A program made the position numbers and the translations under genes. A DNA stretch of 64,000 bases. It comes from Bacteroides sp. Its GTDB lineage: Bacteria > Bacteroidota > Bacteroidia > Bacteroidales > Muribaculaceae. The notes beneath the pieces are model-generated. The model searched no databases and had not been told where the DNA came from. It saw nothing but the letters and a program-made list of their open reading frames with translations. Shown one piece after another: positions 1 through 8,781 of this stretch (the stretch's first letter is position 1; the number at the start of each line of letters is the position of its first letter). The stretch lies in contig JAAVDB010000035.1 in assembly GCA_014802015.1 (NCBI GenBank), positions 1 to 64,000 of the forward strand. Direction: 5' to 3'.

Positions 1-122
1 AGAGGGTATTCTCCAGCACCTGGTCGTTCATGTCGACCTTTAGCCAGTCATTGCATGACGAGAGGCTGAGTCCGAGCGCCGATGCGATGGCCAAGGCCTT
101 TATATTATATGTAAATTTCATG
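1..122 (-). CDS. SusD/RagB-like outer-membrane lipoprotein (5' end only)
   Basis: This is the beginning of a gene that runs off the left edge. It reads MKFTYNIKALAIASALGLSL followed by SSCNDW, a lipoprotein signal peptide with a lipobox cysteine. It starts 25 bases downstream of the SusC-like gene on the same strand, which is the invariant position of SusD partners. SusD-family proteins sit on the cell surface, bind glycans and form the lid of the SusC channel. Only about 40 residues are visible, so the family call rests on the lipobox and on position after susC. The ligand cannot be inferred. Confidence 0.8.
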
Positions 123-146
123 TTGTAGTCAGTATTAGAGGATTGG

Positions 147-3100
147 TTAGAAGCTCAAGCCCAGTGACATGGAGAATGAACGCTGGAACGGGTAATTGAG
201 ACCGCGCTCTTCCTTGATATTGGAGATGCGGAACACGTCGTTCATGTAGGCGCGGATGTCGATTTCAGACAGTCCGGCCGAGCGGAGGAACGGCCATGTG
301 GTGTTGCGGTAGCCGATGTTGATCGATGCGCACTGAATGGTGTGCTCCTTGGCGATGAATCGGCTTGTCTTGTGCGACTGAGACTGGTCGTCGATACGTT
401 TGTACTTGGCGATGTCGCCGGGTTTCTTCCAACGGTCGGTGAGTGCGCGGCGGTCCTGGTTGTACTGCAACGATGCGCTTGAGATATTCTCGATTTTCTC
501 CATGAGGGTCGAGAGGAATACCGATCCGCCTGACTTGTAGGTGAATGAGGCTCCGGCTGAGAATCCTTTCCACAGGAATGATGTCGAGAATGATCCCGTG
601 AACTTGGGATTGGTGTCGCCGTAGAGAACCTCGTCGTCAGATGAGTATTCAAACGTGTATGTGCCGTCCTTGCGGATGAAGATCTCATTACCGGTGGCGG
701 GGTCGATACCTGCCGAGCGAACCACGTAGAGGCCGGTGGTGCTGGCTCCGTCATACATTCGCATCAGTGACTGGCTGGTGTAGTTGGTGTTCTCCTTGCC
801 GTCCTTGTTGTACTGTTCGAGCGAGTTGCCTATGCCGTAATATTTTGTCTCGTTGTGGTTGATGTTACCGCTTACGTACCAGCTGAAGTCGCCATGTCGC
901 AATATATAATATGTGGCGTTGATCGAGATCGAGCGGTTGTCGGTGCCACCGACGTTCATGGGTGCGGATGTCACACCGGTTGATGTCGGTAACTGAATAC
1001 GCACGAGCTGCGGTTCGGACTTACGTATCTGGTAGTCGACGTACAGCGATAGTTTCTGCTTGATGGCTGTAGTGGTAAAGCCTACGTTGAAAGTCTTGGT
1101 CTTCTGCCATTTGAGGCCGCGGTTACCCCACTGGCTCACCCATGCCGACAGACCGAACGGGTTGGTGTAGTTGCTTGTGTAGGTGTAGATACTTGAGGCG
1201 AGCTTCGCGTCATAGTTCTGGTTGCCGGGGTTACCGTAAGATGTGTGTAGCTTGAGGTAAGAGATTACGTTGTTCTGCTTGAACCAGTGCTCGTTGTGGA
1301 CGTTCCATCCGGCACCTACCGACCAAGTGTCGGTGAAGGGGTCATCGATGCCGAACTGTGATGCACCGCTGCGCGAGAAGTTTAAGTCAAGCAGATAGCG
1401 CATGTCGTAGGCATAGTTGATGTTGGTGTAGAAGCTGACGCTGCGGCTCTTGGTGTCGGTGTACAGCGGTTTGCCGCCCTGAGGATAGCCGGACGAGAAG
1501 TTGGGGCTGAAGAAGTAGTCGGAGGTATAGCCGCGTACAGTGTAGCCTGTGCCTGTAGAGCTGTTCTCGGAGAATTGTGCTCCGGCTACGGCATTGAGGG
1601 TGTGAATACCATTCCACACGGTGCCGTACGAGCCATTGATACGGCCGCTGTAGGTCTGGAGTTTTGTGTGGTTGTTGGTGTAAGTACCCTTTTCAGTGCT
1701 GGTCTTCATCGCCTCGCTTGTCTCATTGGGCGATACGTATATCTCATTGCCCGATTTGGTCATCGAGTATTGCAGATTGCCTCGCAGACGGAGTCCGCGT
1801 ATCACTCGCCAGTCAAACTGGAAGTTGTCGGTGACGGTTGTGGCGTTGCTCTTGTTGAAGCTGCTCTGAATGAAGTCCCACAGCGGGTTCCAGATGGGGT
1901 CCTGTGACGCACTCTGACGATAGACGTATTTGGGAATATCGCCATTTTCAGTGTACTTGGAATAGAAGGGGTTCATCTGCGAGAAGCGGCTGAAGGGCAC
2001 GGTCTCGTTGTTTGAATTGGTGTTGTTGATGGTGAGCTGATTGGAGAAGTTGAAGTTGTCAACTCGATACTGGAGCATGATGTTACCGTTGAGGATGTCA
2101 CGGTCAGAGTTTTTCATGACACCCTGTGTCTTGCCGTACGACAGACCGGCTCCGTAGCGGAATGCCTCGTCACCGCCATCTATATATATATTGTGGTTCT
2201 GTGTGAAGGCTGTGCGCAGAGGTTCGCTCATCCAGTATGTATCGTGACCCTCTTCGATCATTTTCAAACGGTCGAAGTATGCAGCACGCAGGGACTCGTC
2301 GATGGGGAGTCCGTCCTTGTCAAGACCGAGTGTTCCCGATCCGCCTTTTGTACCGTCATACACACCTGCCAGAAGCTCGAATTCGAGTTTCTCGCGAGCA
2401 TTCATAAGGTTGTAGTCGCTGAGGTCGGCCCATGCCACTTCGAGTGAACCGCTGTAGCTGAGGCGCAGACGACCGGCTGCGGGTTTCTTGGTCTCGACCA
2501 CGATGACACCGTTGGCGGCTTTTGAGCCGTAGATGGCTGTGGCTGAGGCATCCTTGAGGATCGAGATGCTCTCCACGCGGTCCATGTTGAGGTCGCTGAT
2601 GGTCTGGAGTGTGGTCTCGAAGCCGTCGAGGATGAAGAGGGGCTGGTTGGGGTCGGTCTCATATTCGGCTGACAGAGCCTGAACATTAGTCTTACCGTTG
2701 ATCGAGATTTCAGACGTGTGCTCTTCCGATCTACATTAGTCTTACCGTTGATCGAGATTTCAGCCAACTTATTAGGGTTAGAGCCGTCGGTGATGTTGTC
2801 GGTCATGATTACCGACGGGTCGAGGATAGCAAGGCTCTTGAGGATGCCCTGCGGTGCTATTGATTTAAGCTGGTCGTTGTTGAATGTTGATACTGAACCA
2901 GTAAAACTCTCTATGTTACGGGTATAGATACCGTTGGCGACAACCTCGCCGAGCACTGTGGCATCATTCTCAAGACGTACGGATACACGTTTGTTGGCAT
3001 TGGCGCGTACCTCCTGATCCTTCATGCCGATATATGAGAACTTTAGTGTACATTTTGCCTTGTCATAACGGAGAGAAAACTGGCCGTCGATGTCAGTGGC

Positions 3101-3319
3101 CGTAGCAAGACCCTGTTTTCCGACGACTGAAACAGTAACACCGGGGAGGGGTTCTCCCTCATCGTCGACGACGACACCGCGATAAACATTGACCTTATTG
3201 CTGGTGCCCGTTTCTTCTGTAGTGACTGTCTGCGCGTTGAGGGTAGCTTGGCTACCGAAACCACAGGCAAGTGCAACAGCAGTAAACGGCACTGCAAATC
3301 GTAGCCCGATTCTTTTCAT
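147..3319 (-). CDS. SusC/RagA-type TonB-dependent receptor, frame broken by a 50-base adapter-containing insertion
   Basis: Outer-membrane TonB-dependent transporter for oligosaccharides or other polymers. The N-terminal part (ATG at 3319) has a signal peptide ending near LNAQT, a carboxypeptidase-D-like regulatory domain (VYRGVVVDDEGEPLPGVTV..) and the start of the plug domain. The rest of the plug (LFILDGFE, SISILKDASATAIYGSKAANGVIVVETK) and the 22-strand barrel lie in the second track ORF, ending in SMSLGLSF with a terminal aromatic residue. The two ORFs are out of frame only because of bases 2714-2763. Deleting 50 bases restores EISINGKTNVQALSAEYETD and gives a continuous protein of about 1040 residues, normal for SusC. 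The gene is therefore probably intact in the organism. It pairs with the SusD-like gene downstream. Confidence 0.93.
2683..2763. other. Illumina adapter remnant flanked by a 31-bp direct duplication (assembly artefact)
   Basis: Bases 2683-2713 and 2733-2763 are identical 31-mers (acattagtcttaccgttg..). Between them lie 19 bases, ACGTGTGCTCTTCCGATCT, the 3' part of the standard Illumina read-2 adapter. The preceding genomic TTCAG also matches the adapter, which explains the join. The extra 50 bases shift the reading frame of the susC-like gene and produce the false peptide DRKSTRLKSR. This is sequencing or assembly contamination and not biology. Confidence 0.97.
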
Positions 3320-3435
3320 ACGTGTGATTGGTTAGATATAAAGTGATAATAATTGGTTTTGTGTGTTTAGGTATTTCAATCAAGATACTCCACTCTACTT
3401 TTTTCAGGTGTTGTGCAGTGATAGGTTTATAATTG

Positions 3436-3467
3436 CAAAGTAAATGATAAAATATTAAAAAAACAAG
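3436..3467 (-). promoter_or_regulatory. Bacteroidetes-type promoter of the susC-like gene
   Basis: On the minus strand, TTACTTTG (3443-3436) resembles the TAnnTTTG -7 element with one mismatch, and CTTG lies 20 bases upstream. It is about 115 bases before the start codon, leaving an AT-rich untranslated leader. No clear operator was seen. The remaining gap between susC and maf (3320-3627) holds only this and the maf promoter. Confidence 0.5.
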
Positions 3468-3587
3468 ATTTTTAGATAAAAAGGCGTATTTTAACACAAA
3501 TGATGGATAAAATTGGGAAAAACTGCTGTCAGGCATATAGATTGGCTGTATGTTGAATCAGAATGATAGGATATTCGGATTTTTTTG

Positions 3588-3595
3588 TACTTTTG
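3588..3595 (+). promoter_or_regulatory. -7 promoter element upstream of maf
   Basis: TACTTTTG matches TAnnTTTG and lies 32 bases before the chosen maf start at 3628. A good -33 TTTG is not evident at the expected distance. The element lies inside the longer track ORF starting at 3550, which argues for the shorter start. Confidence 0.45.
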
Positions 3596-3627
3596 TATGG
3601 TTAATTTCATTACTAAAAAGTGACGTT

Positions 3628-4218
3628 ATGTTTCATCCTCTTGAGAATATTGACCGTTATCGGATAGTGCTGGCCAGCGGATCGCCGCGCCGCCGCGAGT
3701 TGCTGGGACTGCTTGATGTGGACTTTGAGGTGGATACATCGCATCCGGTGGACGAGACTGTGCCTGAGGGTATGGATGCGTGCGAGGTGCCGGTGTATCT
3801 GTCGCAGCTGAAAGCCGGAGCATATCCGCTGTCAGACGATGATGACCGCCTTGTCATCACGGCCGATACGGTGGTGTTACTTGACGGCGATGTGCTGGGT
3901 AAGCCTGCCGATGAGGCTGAGGCCATTGCGATGCTCGGCCGGCTGTCGGGCCGGGAGCAGACGGTGGTGACGGGCGTGACTGTCCGTACTTGCGATCGGA
4001 CATTGACATTCAGCGCCACGTCGCATGTCGAGTTTGCCACGCTGTCGCATGACGAGATCGTTTATTACGTGGAGCGTTACCGTCCGCTTGACAAGGCCGG
4101 AGCTTACGGCATCCAGGAATGGATCGGAGCGGCAGCCATACGTGGCATACGCGGCAGTTTCTATAATGTGATGGGACTGCCGGTCCATAGGCTGTATGAG
4201 ACACTTAAAGAAATATAA
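3628..4218 (+). CDS. maf: Maf-family nucleoside triphosphate pyrophosphatase
   Basis: Maf proteins hydrolyse dTTP/UTP or modified nucleotides to the monophosphate and pyrophosphate, acting as cytoplasmic house-cleaning enzymes. The signature LASGSPRRRELL is near residue 15 and the catalytic-loop ADTVVLLDGDVLGKP is near residue 80; the C-terminal YGIQEWIGA..GSFYNVMGLP matches the YhdE type. From ATG 3628 the protein is 196 residues, the usual Maf size. The track start at 3550 adds 26 residues that overlap the promoter and have no family counterpart. A weak hairpin and then clpC follow. Confidence 0.93.
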   Translation: MFHPLENIDRYRIVLASGSPRRRELLGLLDVDFEVDTSHPVDETVPEGMDACEVPVYLSQLKAGAYPLSDDDDRLVITADTVVLLDGDVLGKPADEAEAIAMLGRLSGREQTVVTGVTVRTCDRTLTFSATSHVEFATLSHDEIVYYVERYRPLDKAGAYGIQEWIGAAAIRGIRGSFYNVMGLPVHRLYETLKEI

Positions 4219-4239
4219 TATGTCATAATTGCTACTGTT

Positions 4240-4263
4240 AAAAACCATCTTGGCACGGTTTTT
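4240..4263 (+). terminator. Weak hairpin after maf
   Basis: AAAAACC and GGTTTTT form a 7-bp stem around a 10-base loop, with the T-run as the 3' arm. The stem is mostly A-T, so this is only a candidate terminator between maf and clpC. Confidence 0.35.
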
Positions 4264-4320
4264 GTTATAGATATAAACTGTAACACTCATCACAAACTCA
4301 TTACCCAATTTGACATATAG

Positions 4321-6906
4321 ATGGAAACAGTATATTCACAGAAATTCAAAGAAATAGTCAACTCTACCCCCGGGGTAGCGGCGCGTCACAACAGCCGTTA
4401 TGTGATGCCCGAACATCTGTTGTTGGCTCTGCTTGCCACTCCTGACTCGGAGGCGGCAAGACTCATCGATCGTGCTTCGCGCGGCAGTAGCGCCACTCAG
4501 TTGCAGGAAACCCTTGACCGCGAGCTGCTGAATGCGGCCGCCGAAAATGCCGGTTCGGGCAGTGTGGCACTCTCGGATGTGTCGTTGAGCGACCTTACCA
4601 GCCGTATCATCAAGCTCAGTGTGCTTGAGGCACGTATGCTTAAAAGTAATGTAGTGGATGCCGAGCATCTGCTATTGGCTATATTTCACAACTCCGATGC
4701 CCAGAACTCTACGTTCATGGACTCGTTCCGCCGTGCCGGCGTGACGTACGAATCGCTCTACCGCATCCTTGCCGGCGGAGCTGACCGTCCCATGAGTCTA
4801 CAGAGCGATGGCGATGATGACGAGGATGAGGACGATGACTCGGCTCCCTCGGCATCAGGTTCGTCAGCCGGACGTGACAATACGTCACGTCAGGGCAGAC
4901 AGCAGGCGTCAGGCTCACGCGGCAATTCCGATACGCCGATGCTTGATAAGTACGGATATGACATGACACTTGCAGCGGAGGAGGGGAGACTTGACCCCGT
5001 GGTAGGCCGCGAGGTGGAGATCGAACGTCTGGCTCAGATCCTCAGCCGCCGTAAGAAAAACAATCCCGTGCTCATCGGCGAGCCCGGTGTGGGCAAGTCG
5101 GCCATAGTCGAAGGTCTGGCTCTCCGCATCGTCAAGCGTAAGGTGTCACGTATACTCTTCGACAAGCGTGTCGTGTCGCTCGACATGGCGTCGCTCGTGG
5201 CCGGCACCAAGTATCGCGGACAGTTTGAGGAGCGAATCAAGGGCATCCTTGACGAACTCGCCAAGAATAAGAATGTCATACTCTTCATCGACGAGCTTCA
5301 CACCATCGTCGGTGCGGGCAACGCCGCCGGCTCGATGGATGCCGCCAACCTGCTCAAACCTGCTCTGGCCCGCGGTGAGATACAGTGCATCGGCGCTACA
5401 ACGCTCGATGAGTATCGCAAGAATATTGAGAATGACGGTGCGCTCGAACGCCGTTTCCAGAAGGTGATGGTCGAGCCGACCACCCCTGAGGAGACCCGCG
5501 TGATTCTTGACAATATACGTGAGAAGTACGAGGCGCACCACAACGTTATATATACACCCGAGGCGCTCGATGCCTGTGTGTCGCTGACCGAGCGTTATAT
5601 CAGCGACCGTAATTTCCCCGACAAAGCGATTGATGCCATGGACGAGGCCGGTAGCCGTGTTCACGTCACCAATATCGCTGTGCCTGCGGCCATCGAGGAG
5701 CTTGAGAAGGAAATCAACGAGGCTGCGGCTGAAAAACTGCGTGCCGCGCAGGCTCAGAATTTCGAGAAGGCGGCCTCTTACCGTGACCGTGAGCAGCAGC
5801 TCAAGACACGTCTTGATGTGGCCAACGCCGAATGGCAGGAAAAACTGTCGACCATGCGCGAGACCGTGGACGAAGAGAAGGTGGCCGAGGTCGTGGCGAT
5901 GATGACCGGCGTGCCCGTGCAGCGTATCGCTCAGGCCGAGGGCAAGCGCCTCAAGGAGATGGCTCCGTTGCTCAAGGGGCAGATCATAGGTCAGGACAAT
6001 GCGATCGAGAAGATAGTCAAGGCTATACAGCGTAACCGTATCGGCCTCAAGGATCCCAATAAACCGATAGGTACATTCCTGTTCCTCGGCCCGACGGGTG
6101 TAGGTAAGACTCATCTTGCAAAGAAACTGTCAGAGTACATGTTTGACACGTCCGACTCACTGATACGTATCGACATGAGCGAGTATATGGAGAAATTCAC
6201 CGTGTCACGCCTTGTCGGAGCGCCTCCCGGATACGTAGGTTACGAGGAGGGCGGACAGCTTACCGAGAAGGTGCGCCGTCATCCGTATTCGATCGTGCTC
6301 CTCGACGAGATCGAGAAGGCTCACCCCGATGTGTTCAATCTCCTGCTTCAGGTGATGGACGAAGGCCGTCTCACTGACTCGCTGGGCCGTCGTGTCGACT
6401 TCAAGAACACGATTATCATAATGACCTCCAACATCGGATCACGTCAGCTCAAGGACTTTGGCGGCGGCATCGGTTTCAACGCCCGCCCGGCTGAAGACAA
6501 GGATGTGAGTCAGGGTGTGATACGCAAGGCGCTCAACAAGGCATTCGCCCCCGAGTTCCTCAACCGTATCGACGACATCGTGATGTTCGATCCTCTGAGC
6601 CGCGAATCGATATTCAAGATTATTGACATCGAACTCGCCGGATTCTACAAGCGAGTGTCAGAACTTGGTTATAAACTCACCGTCTCGGACGAGGCCCGTG
6701 ACTTTGTCGCCGATAAGGGTTATGACTCGCAGTTCGGAGCACGCCCGCTCAAACGAGCTATTCAGAAATATCTCGAAGACTCGCTGGCGGAACTGATCAT
6801 CGATGGTGGCGTCAAGCCCGGTGACGAGATTTACGTCTCATATACTCCCGGTGCCGAAGCGCTCACTACCGAAATACGTCACCCGCAGGATACACCTCAG
6901 GAATAG
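4321..6906 (+). CDS. clpC: ClpC-type AAA+ unfoldase (Clp protease ATP-binding subunit)
   Basis: ATP-driven hexameric unfoldase that feeds substrates to ClpP. An N-terminal Clp repeat domain covers residues 1-150 ([19 protein letters not shown]). A very acidic, Ser/Gly-rich linker ([12 protein letters not shown]) follows. NBD1 has Walker A GEPGVGKS and NBD2 has GPTGVGKT. Between them the UVR-like segment [17 protein letters not shown] identifies ClpC rather than ClpB. GGGIGFN in NBD2 supplies the IGF loop that docks on ClpP, so a proteolytic rather than disaggregase role is expected. At 861 residues it is typical in length. yitT starts 3 bases after the stop, suggesting co-transcription. No clpP lies in the window. 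Confidence 0.93.
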   Translation: METVYSQKFKEIVNSTPGVAARHNSRYVMPEHLLLALLATPDSEAARLIDRASRGSSATQLQETLDRELLNAAAENAGSGSVALSDVSLSDLTSRIIKLSVLEARMLKSNVVDAEHLLLAIFHNSDAQNSTFMDSFRRAGVTYESLYRILAGGADRPMSLQSDGDDDEDEDDDSAPSASGSSAGRDNTSRQGRQQASGSRGNSDTPMLDKYGYDMTLAAEEGRLDPVVGREVEIERLAQILSRRKKNNPVLIGEPGVGKSAIVEGLALRIVKRKVSRILFDKRVVSLDMASLVAGTKYRGQFEERIKGILDELAKNKNVILFIDELHTIVGAGNAAGSMDAANLLKPALARGEIQCIGATTLDEYRKNIENDGALERRFQKVMVEPTTPEETRVILDNIREKYEAHHNVIYTPEALDACVSLTERYISDRNFPDKAIDAMDEAGSRVHVTNIAVPAAIEELEKEINEAAAEKLRAAQAQNFEKAASYRDREQQLKTRLDVANAEWQEKLSTMRETVDEEKVAEVVAMMTGVPVQRIAQAEGKRLKEMAPLLKGQIIGQDNAIEKIVKAIQRNRIGLKDPNKPIGTFLFLGPTGVGKTHLAKKLSEYMFDTSDSLIRIDMSEYMEKFTVSRLVGAPPGYVGYEEGGQLTEKVRRHPYSIVLLDEIEKAHPDVFNLLLQVMDEGRLTDSLGRRVDFKNTIIIMTSNIGSRQLKDFGGGIGFNARPAEDKDVSQGVIRKALNKAFAPEFLNRIDDIVMFDPLSRESIFKIIDIELAGFYKRVSELGYKLTVSDEARDFVADKGYDSQFGARPLKRAIQKYLEDSLAELIIDGGVKPGDEIYVSYTPGAEALTTEIRHPQDTPQE

Positions 6907-6909
6907 AAT

Positions 6910-7836
6910 ATGTCCGACACAATCAACAGTTTGTATCGCAACGGACGCGAATACATATTTATAATCCTCGGCATGCTTGTGTATGCCGTAGGATTTTCTG
7001 TTTTCATCCTCCCGCACCATATTGTGATTGGGGGGATGTCAGGTTTTGGCACACTGATATATTATTTCACGGGCGAACGTATACCTGTGGCCGTGGCAAT
7101 GTATGGAGGCAACATCCTGTTGCTGTTGTGTGCGTTCAGGTATCTCGGCAAAGGGTTTGTGTTGCGCACGGTGTTTGGCGCGACAGTCCTGTCGGTATTG
7201 ATCGGTGCCATGGAGACATACTTCACATCCCACCCGCCGTTGGTCAAGGATATGACTATGAGCGTGCTGATGGGATCGGTATTTCTCGGCATCGGTATCG
7301 GTGTCTATTACTCCCATCACGGCACGGCCGGCGGCACTGACATCGTAGCGGCTGTGATGGAGAAAATCAGCTCGTTAAGCGTAGGACGTACGATGATGAT
7401 TGTAGATATGACCATCGTAGCGCTGTCATTCCTCCTGCCGTTTGACGGTGACATGGACGCACGTCTGCAAGTGCGCACCGAGACCATCATCTACGGATGG
7501 GTGGCTATATTTGTCTATTCATATATAGCTGACAAATTCATCGGTGCCGACAAGCGTACGATGCAGTTCTTCATCCTGTCCGACAGATGGGAGGAGATCG
7601 CTTACCGCATCACGCACGAGACCGGTCGCGGAGTGTCAACCATAGAAACACACGGCTACTGGACCGGAGCGACACGTGTGATGCTGCTCGTGTGGTGCCG
7701 ACGTTACAATACGCGTGACATATTTCAGATCGTGCAGGAGGTCGACCCCGCAGCGTATATCACGTCATGTGATGTGCGCGGTGTGTGGGGCAACGGATTT
7801 GACATACTGAAGATCAAGAAGAAAAAACGAAACTGA
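6910..7836 (+). CDS. YitT-family (DUF161/DUF2179) integral membrane protein
   Basis: The N-terminal two thirds contain five or six hydrophobic helices (YIFIILGMLVYAVGFSVFIL, ILLLLCAFRYL, VFLGIGIGVYY, ALSFLLPF, WVAIFVYSYIA). The C-terminal soluble domain (GRGVSTIETHGYWTGATRVMLL..) matches DUF2179. The GTAGGTDIVAAVM motif is conserved in YitT proteins. Substrate and function are not established for most of the family. It starts 3 bases after clpC and is probably on the same transcript. Length (308) is slightly above the common 280-300. Confidence 0.9.
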   Translation: MSDTINSLYRNGREYIFIILGMLVYAVGFSVFILPHHIVIGGMSGFGTLIYYFTGERIPVAVAMYGGNILLLLCAFRYLGKGFVLRTVFGATVLSVLIGAMETYFTSHPPLVKDMTMSVLMGSVFLGIGIGVYYSHHGTAGGTDIVAAVMEKISSLSVGRTMMIVDMTIVALSFLLPFDGDMDARLQVRTETIIYGWVAIFVYSYIADKFIGADKRTMQFFILSDRWEEIAYRITHETGRGVSTIETHGYWTGATRVMLLVWCRRYNTRDIFQIVQEVDPAAYITSCDVRGVWGNGFDILKIKKKKRN

Positions 7837-7865
7837 CATCATATCACCAACCTCATAATTTTATC

Positions 7866-8693
7866 ATGAAAAAAATTATTCTGTCACTGTTATGTGCAGT
7901 GAGTCTTCCGGTCATCGCTCAGGAGAAAATCGAGATGCTGTTCGACTCGCCCGATGCCCGTGACCGTCATATCGACATGACTGATCTAACTGTCGATCCC
8001 GGCATGACCGTCTATCGCCCGGCTCATCCTAATGGTGTGGCCGTGATAATGTGTCCCGGTGGAGGATATTCCCATCAGGCCGCGCAGCATGAAGGGCACG
8101 ACATGGCTCAGTGGATGAATGCGCAGGGCATCACTTACGTGGTACTCAAATACCGTATACCCAAAGGCCGCTATGAACTCCCTCTGCAGGATGCCGAACA
8201 GGCCGTAAGACTTGTGCGCAGCCATGCTGACGAATGGGGTGTCGATCCGTCAAAGATCGGAATAATGGGTGCATCGGCAGGCGGACATCTGGCCACCACA
8301 CTTGCCACGCATTACACTGACTCACTCTCGCGCCCCGACTTCCAGATACTCTTCTATCCGGTCGTCACGATGGACGAGTTTTATACGCACATGGGCTCGC
8401 GCATTAACCTCTTGGGTAAAAACGCGACACCCGAACAGATAGCGGAGTATTCCAACGAATTGCACGTGAACGCCCGGACACCCCGTGCATTCATCATGCT
8501 GTCCTCCGATGACCGAGCTGTCCCCGCGGCAAATTCCATCAATTATTATATGGCCCTTGTCAATAACGGAGTGCCGGCATCACTGCACACCTATCCTGTC
8601 GGCGGACACGGCTGGGGATTCCGTGACAGTTTCCCCTACAAACGTCAATGGACAGGCGAACTTGAAAAATGGATCCGTGAAGAGATCCTATAA
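7866..8693 (+). CDS. Secreted alpha/beta hydrolase (esterase, acetylxylan-esterase-like)
   Basis: A signal peptide MKKIILSLLCAVSLPVIAQ directs export. CPGGGYSHQAAQ supplies the oxyanion-hole glycines, GASAGGHLA carries the nucleophile serine (about residue 140), SSDDRAVP the acidic residue and VGGHGWGF the catalytic histidine. This arrangement is that of the Bacteroidetes carbohydrate-associated esterase group that deacetylates glycans or removes ester decorations. The substrate is not determinable here. It lies 29 bases after yitT without an obvious promoter, so read-through from clpC-yitT is possible. A strong bidirectional hairpin follows. Confidence 0.85.
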   Translation: MKKIILSLLCAVSLPVIAQEKIEMLFDSPDARDRHIDMTDLTVDPGMTVYRPAHPNGVAVIMCPGGGYSHQAAQHEGHDMAQWMNAQGITYVVLKYRIPKGRYELPLQDAEQAVRLVRSHADEWGVDPSKIGIMGASAGGHLATTLATHYTDSLSRPDFQILFYPVVTMDEFYTHMGSRINLLGKNATPEQIAEYSNELHVNARTPRAFIMLSSDDRAVPAANSINYYMALVNNGVPASLHTYPVGGHGWGFRDSFPYKRQWTGELEKWIREEIL

Positions 8694-8723
8694 CCCCCGG
8701 TAGTAAATACAGATACAATAATT

Positions 8724-8757
8724 GCCCCCGTCAGCGTCACAAAACGCCGGCGGGGGC
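8724..8757. terminator. Bidirectional GC-rich terminator hairpin
   Basis: GCCCCCG (8724-8730) pairs with CGGGGGC (8751-8757), with further pairing inside. It sits between the convergent hydrolase and GH2 genes and is flanked by A/T-rich sequence on both sides. Confidence 0.8.
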
Positions 8758-8781
8758 TATTATTGATCAGAGGGCGCTATC

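Noticed and set aside
2402-2763. Out-of-frame tail of the 305-residue track ORF
   Set aside because: It is the product of the adapter-caused frameshift; the Arg/Ser/Pro-rich sequence has no protein character.
5146-6114. 322-residue minus-strand ORF inside clpC
   Set aside because: It is antisense to well-conserved AAA+ motifs and has no recognisable domain; shadow ORF.
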